From Paraprevotella sp. (GTDB lineage Bacteria > Bacteroidota > Bacteroidia > Bacteroidales > Bacteroidaceae), in NCBI GenBank assembly GCA_017630975.1, contig JAGBUF010000041.1:1-7515 (forward strand): DNA of 7,515 nucleotides. Reading direction: 5' to 3'. Below are positions 4,597 through 7,515 of the stretch, piece by piece. Made by a program: the position numbers and the translations under genes. Below the pieces are notes generated by a model. The model saw only the letters and a list, made by a program, of their open reading frames with translations. It was not told the origin of the DNA and made no database searches. Each line of letters opens with the position of its first letter. Position 1 is the stretch's first letter.

Positions 4597-7515
4597 ATGA
4601 AAAGGACTTTGTTGGGAATGTTTATGGCATGTTTGTCTTTGACAATCATTGCACAAACAGGAAAGGAATTGGCATTTCAAAAATGGGCATTGACACCTCC
4701 GATGGGTTGGAACTCTTGGGATTGTTTCGGCCCGACCGTCGTTGAAGATGAAGTGAAAGCGAATACCGATTATATGGCAGAAAAACTGGCTGCTTATGGT
4801 TGGGAGTATGTTGTGGTGGATATCCGTTGGTTTGTGGAGAATGATAAGGCAGGAGGATATAATCAAACCAATCCGATTTATGTGTACGATGAGTACGGTC
4901 GTTATACTCCGGCTTTGAATCGTTTCCCATCAGCAGCAAATGGTGTTGGATTCCGAGCTTTGGCAGATTATGTTCACAGTAAAGGTCTGAAGTTTGGTAT
5001 TCACTTGATGCGTGGATTGCCGAAGATTGCTGCCGAGAAGAAACTACCTGTAAAAGGGACAAATGGCATTACATGTGATATGATTGCCAATAATGATTCG
5101 GCATGTACATGGTTGCGCGACAACTATAAGGTGGATTGTACAAAACCAGGTGCACAGGAATACTACAATTCTTGTTTTGAATTGTATGCCGAATGGGGAG
5201 TGGATTTTGTGAAGATTGACGATTTGGCACGTCCTTATCATACGGGCGAGATAGAAATGATACGCAAGGCGATTGATCACTGCGGTCGTCCTATCGTGTT
5301 GAGTATTTCACCGGGAGAAACACCATTGGGTGAGGTAGAGCACGTAAAGAATCATGCCAACATGTGGCGTACGGTAGATGACTTTTGGGATAACTGGAGT
5401 CAGTTGAACTACCAGTTCCAAGTTTGTGCCAAGTGGGCGCCGCATATTGCTGCCGGAACGTGGCCGGATGCAGATATGTTGCCATTGGGAAAAATTAGTA
5501 TCCGTGGTGAACGTGGTGCAGAGCGATGGACACAGTTTACACGTGATGAGCAATATACAATGATGAACTTATGGACGATATTCAAATCTCCGTTGATGTT
5601 TGGTGGCGATTTGCCACAAAACGATGCAGCAACAGATTCGTTATTGACCAATAGGGATGTGTTGTACATGCACCATTATTCACAGAGCAACCGTCAACAT
5701 AGTCGTGTGGATAATCAGATCATTTGGGCAGCAGACGACCCGGCTAATGGCGATAAGTTCGTAGCCTTGTTCAATACCGGTGGTTCCGACTTTGTTAATC
5801 CGAAGAATGCTTTATGGAGGAGCGGTACCATATCTTATTTGACAACTGGTTATGCAACGGATGCTGAAGTGCAGATTCCAGAAGGAAGCCGTCAATTGGC
5901 ATTGGTGGTGACAGACGGTGGTGACGGTTATGATTGCGATCATGCTGATTGGATTAATCCTGTCGTTGAGTTAGAGAATGGAACAAAAGTATATCTCACA
6001 ACAAAAACATATTTACGTGGAACTGTCGGTTGGGGGTCAATCGGTGTGAATAAGAATCTGAATGGTGGTACTTTGTCTATAGACGGAAATCAGTTCAGCA
6101 ATGGATTTGCGGTGCATGCCAATTCCATCTTGTTGTTTGACCTTCCGGAAGGTGCTGTGAAGTTTACCGCACATGCGGGTATCGACAACACCGGTAGTGA
6201 TCAAGGTAGTAAGTCTTCTGTAGAATTCATGGTCTTCAATGAGGATCCCACATTGCGTACGGAAACGACAGATCAATGGAATGGAGGTAATGTTACCATT
6301 AAAATTGATCCAGACAAACAAGTAGCTTGTAGCGGTTTTATCGGTAAGAAAGGTAATCAGCGGGCAGAAATCGTGGCTGATATTACAGGTTCCCAGAAAC
6401 TATATCTGGTAGTGACTAATGGAGGTGATGGTTTGAGCTATGACCATGCCGATTGGGCAAATCCCGTTTTAGTGGATAAGGATGGAAATGAGGTGTCTTT
6501 GACCACTTTCAATTGGGATGCCAATCCTGTAAATGGTTGGAATGCTCCCAAAAAGAACACCAATAACGATGGCGGTAAAATTACCATAGAAGGAGTTGTT
6601 TATGACAAAGGTTTCGGAGTGAATGCGCCATCGATGTTGACTTTTACCTTGCCTGAAGGACATGAGTATGTACAGTTCAAGTCGGTTGTGGGTTACGACG
6701 ATGACGTAAAGAGTGCTTCGTCGGGAGTCTCTATGGAGTTCCGTGTGTTTACGCAAGATCCAGCTCCGGGTATTTCTGAGCCCATTGCATTGGATTTGAG
6801 AACGTTGGGATTTGCCGAAGGACAGGCTTGTCAAATTACTGAAATGTGGAAAGGTGTGAATATGGGAACATTCAAAAATGCAGAATTTGCACCGGAGATT
6901 AGGTCGCATGCCAGTGGCTTGTATCGCATCACGGCAGTTGAGCGTGTGCAAGATGCATCGGTAAGTATAGATGTTCCAGCTGGGACAAAAGTTTCCGGCG
7001 AACCATTTGATATCACAATCAATGTAGTCGGTGGAGCTACTGAAGGTGCTTATGTGCAAGTGTTGGCCGACAATAAGATTATAGGAAACATGCCGGTGGA
7101 AGCTGATGGCTCAGTAGATTTTACTTGCGTGTTGTATGGTGGCGAACATCAATTGCAAGCCAAGTATAGTGGAACAACTTTGGTTGGAGCAACAGTCTCT
7201 GAAGTAGTGAGTATAACAGTAGAAGGTGCTGGTGAGGACTTAACATTGCTACAGCAACGTTTGCAAAGTCTTTTGAATGACGCCAATGCAATTGACCAAA
7301 CAAAGATAGCAGGTGCGACTAGAGCACCATTGGTTGATGCTGTTGCAGTAGCTACTCCTATAGAGGGGAAAAGTAAGTCCGAATTAGAAAACTCAATCTC
7401 AGTGTTGCAAACTGCAATAGACGATGCTCGTTTGTCAATGACAGCGATGGCGAATCTTCAAACTACAATAAGTGAAGCGACGGTTTTTCTCTCAGCCATC
7501 GGTGAGTCTGACGCA
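4597..7515 (+). CDS. Secreted GH27-family glycosidase (alpha-galactosidase-like) with nested NPCBM units, Ig-like and FIVAR-like repeats (3' partial)
   Basis: Predicted exported enzyme cleaving a terminal alpha-galactoside or related glycoside. Residues 1-19 are a signal peptide (cut likely after Ala19, IIA/QT). The GH27 barrel spans about 25-375: TPPMGWNSWDCFG, YVHSKGLKFGIHLMRG, nucleophile Asp208 in VKIDD, acid/base Asp262 in WRTVDD (the R-x-x-x-D pattern of the family), then LPLGKI and FKSPLMFGGDLP. The C-terminal beta-sandwich begins at DKFVALFNTGG (386-396), is interrupted by about 330 residues with two NPCBM-like units, and resumes at EPIALDLRTLGF (728-739) to GLYRITA (~780). Then come an Ig-like domain (~787-876, ending GGEHQLQAKYSG) and FIVAR-like helical repeats (880-948, and from 950). 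The frame is still open at codon 973, so the C-terminus and any anchoring or sorting domain are outside. Pocket residues differ from human alpha-galactosidase (Ile for the second Asp of its DDCW; SPGET replaces its specificity loop), so substrate is uncertain. ATG chosen for its fit to signal peptide and promoter. Confidence 0.92.
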   Translation, partial: MKRTLLGMFMACLSLTIIAQTGKELAFQKWALTPPMGWNSWDCFGPTVVEDEVKANTDYMAEKLAAYGWEYVVVDIRWFVENDKAGGYNQTNPIYVYDEYGRYTPALNRFPSAANGVGFRALADYVHSKGLKFGIHLMRGLPKIAAEKKLPVKGTNGITCDMIANNDSACTWLRDNYKVDCTKPGAQEYYNSCFELYAEWGVDFVKIDDLARPYHTGEIEMIRKAIDHCGRPIVLSISPGETPLGEVEHVKNHANMWRTVDDFWDNWSQLNYQFQVCAKWAPHIAAGTWPDADMLPLGKISIRGERGAERWTQFTRDEQYTMMNLWTIFKSPLMFGGDLPQNDAATDSLLTNRDVLYMHHYSQSNRQHSRVDNQIIWAADDPANGDKFVALFNTGGSDFVNPKNALWRSGTISYLTTGYATDAEVQIPEGSRQLALVVTDGGDGYDCDHADWINPVVELENGTKVYLTTKTYLRGTVGWGSIGVNKNLNGGTLSIDGNQFSNGFAVHANSILLFDLPEGAVKFTAHAGIDNTGSDQGSKSSVEFMVFNEDPTLRTETTDQWNGGNVTIKIDPDKQVACSGFIGKKGNQRAEIVADITGSQKLYLVVTNGGDGLSYDHADWANPVLVDKDGNEVSLTTFNWDANPVNGWNAPKKNTNNDGGKITIEGVVYDKGFGVNAPSMLTFTLPEGHEYVQFKSVVGYDDDVKSASSGVSMEFRVFTQDPAPGISEPIALDLRTLGFAEGQACQITEMWKGVNMGTFKNAEFAPEIRSHASGLYRITAVERVQDASVSIDVPAGTKVSGEPFDITINVVGGATEGAYVQVLADNKIIGNMPVEADGSVDFTCVLYGGEHQLQAKYSGTTLVGATVSEVVSITVEGAGEDLTLLQQRLQSLLNDANAIDQTKIAGATRAPLVDAVAVATPIEGKSKSELENSISVLQTAIDDARLSMTAMANLQTTISEATVFLSAIGESDA
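5821..6249 (+). repeat. NPCBM-like unit 1 within the GH27 gene (protein-level repeat)
   Basis: Encodes residues 409-551. It opens with a segment that normally ends an NPCBM module (LALVVTDGGDG then DHADWINPV, 434-456) and continues with the part that normally begins one (GTVGWGSIGVN near 476-486, FAVHANSILLFDLPEG). It matches unit 2 at the protein level with a spacing of about 170 residues; the DNA copies are well diverged, so the duplication is old. Likely role: binding terminal galactose or a related sugar near the active site, inferred from the family name and from the galactosidase-type neighbour domain. Confidence 0.75.
6331..6762 (+). repeat. NPCBM-like unit 2 within the GH27 gene (protein-level repeat)
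   Basis: Encodes residues 579-722, in the same permuted order as unit 1: LYLVVTNGGDG then DHADWANPV (602-624), next VNGWNAPKKN with Gly647, then GFGVNAPSMLTFTLPEG and a closing VFTQDP that pairs with VFNEDP of unit 1. The GW segment is less canonical than in unit 1 (no GWGxxG), so its binding site may differ. Residues 552-578 form the linker between the units. Confidence 0.72.

Noticed and set aside
4621..4632. Cys12 of the GH27 signal peptide as a lipoprotein cysteine
   Set aside because: It lies in the middle of the hydrophobic core, with FMA before it rather than a good lipobox; cleavage after Ala19 fits better.
4510..7303. Several minus-strand open frames of 60-196 codons
   Set aside because: They lie opposite the GH27 gene, have no recognisable domains, overlap each other in different frames, and the plus frame carries clear family motifs throughout.

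Overview
The window looks like chromosomal DNA of a Bacteroidota bacterium, most likely Bacteroidales (Bacteroides/Prevotella-like). Two observations support this. Both promoter candidates carry a perfect Bacteroidota -7 box (TAnnTTTG) and no usable E. coli-type -35, and start codons are preceded by A/T-rich leaders rather than Shine-Dalgarno sequences. The last gene is also a large modular secreted glycoside hydrolase of a kind common in this phylum.

Layout. (1) Positions 1-1475, + strand: the 3' part of an MsbA-like ABC exporter with membrane and ATPase domains fused; its first ~100 or more codons lie left of the window. (2) Positions 1484-2575, + strand: a GT-B (GT4-like) glycosyltransferase 8 bp after the exporter, probably in the same operon, ending in a hydrophobic tail anchor. 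(3) Positions 2579-4486, - strand, convergent with gene 2 and only 3 bp from its stop: a composite glycosyltransferase made of a GT2 domain, a 'YGW' linker module, what looks like only the N-terminal lobe of a GT-B enzyme, and a very basic tail. (4) Positions 4487-4596: a 110-bp divergent promoter region. (5) Positions 4597-7515 and beyond, + strand: a secreted GH27-family glycosidase, still open at codon 973. Its C-terminal beta-sandwich appears to be split by two NPCBM-like carbohydrate-binding units, followed by an Ig-like domain and FIVAR-like helical repeats.

How the parts fit. The exporter and two glycosyltransferases suggest assembly and export of a lipid-linked surface glycan (LPS, capsule or similar). 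The GH27 gene is divergently transcribed and is more likely a separate glycan-degradation unit than part of that pathway. No tRNA, rRNA, CRISPR, insertion sequence or phage feature was seen. I found no clearly new system. The strongest oddities are the nested, permuted NPCBM insertion in the GH27 protein, the half GT-B lobe in gene 3, and the divergent catalytic motif plus tail anchor in gene 2.
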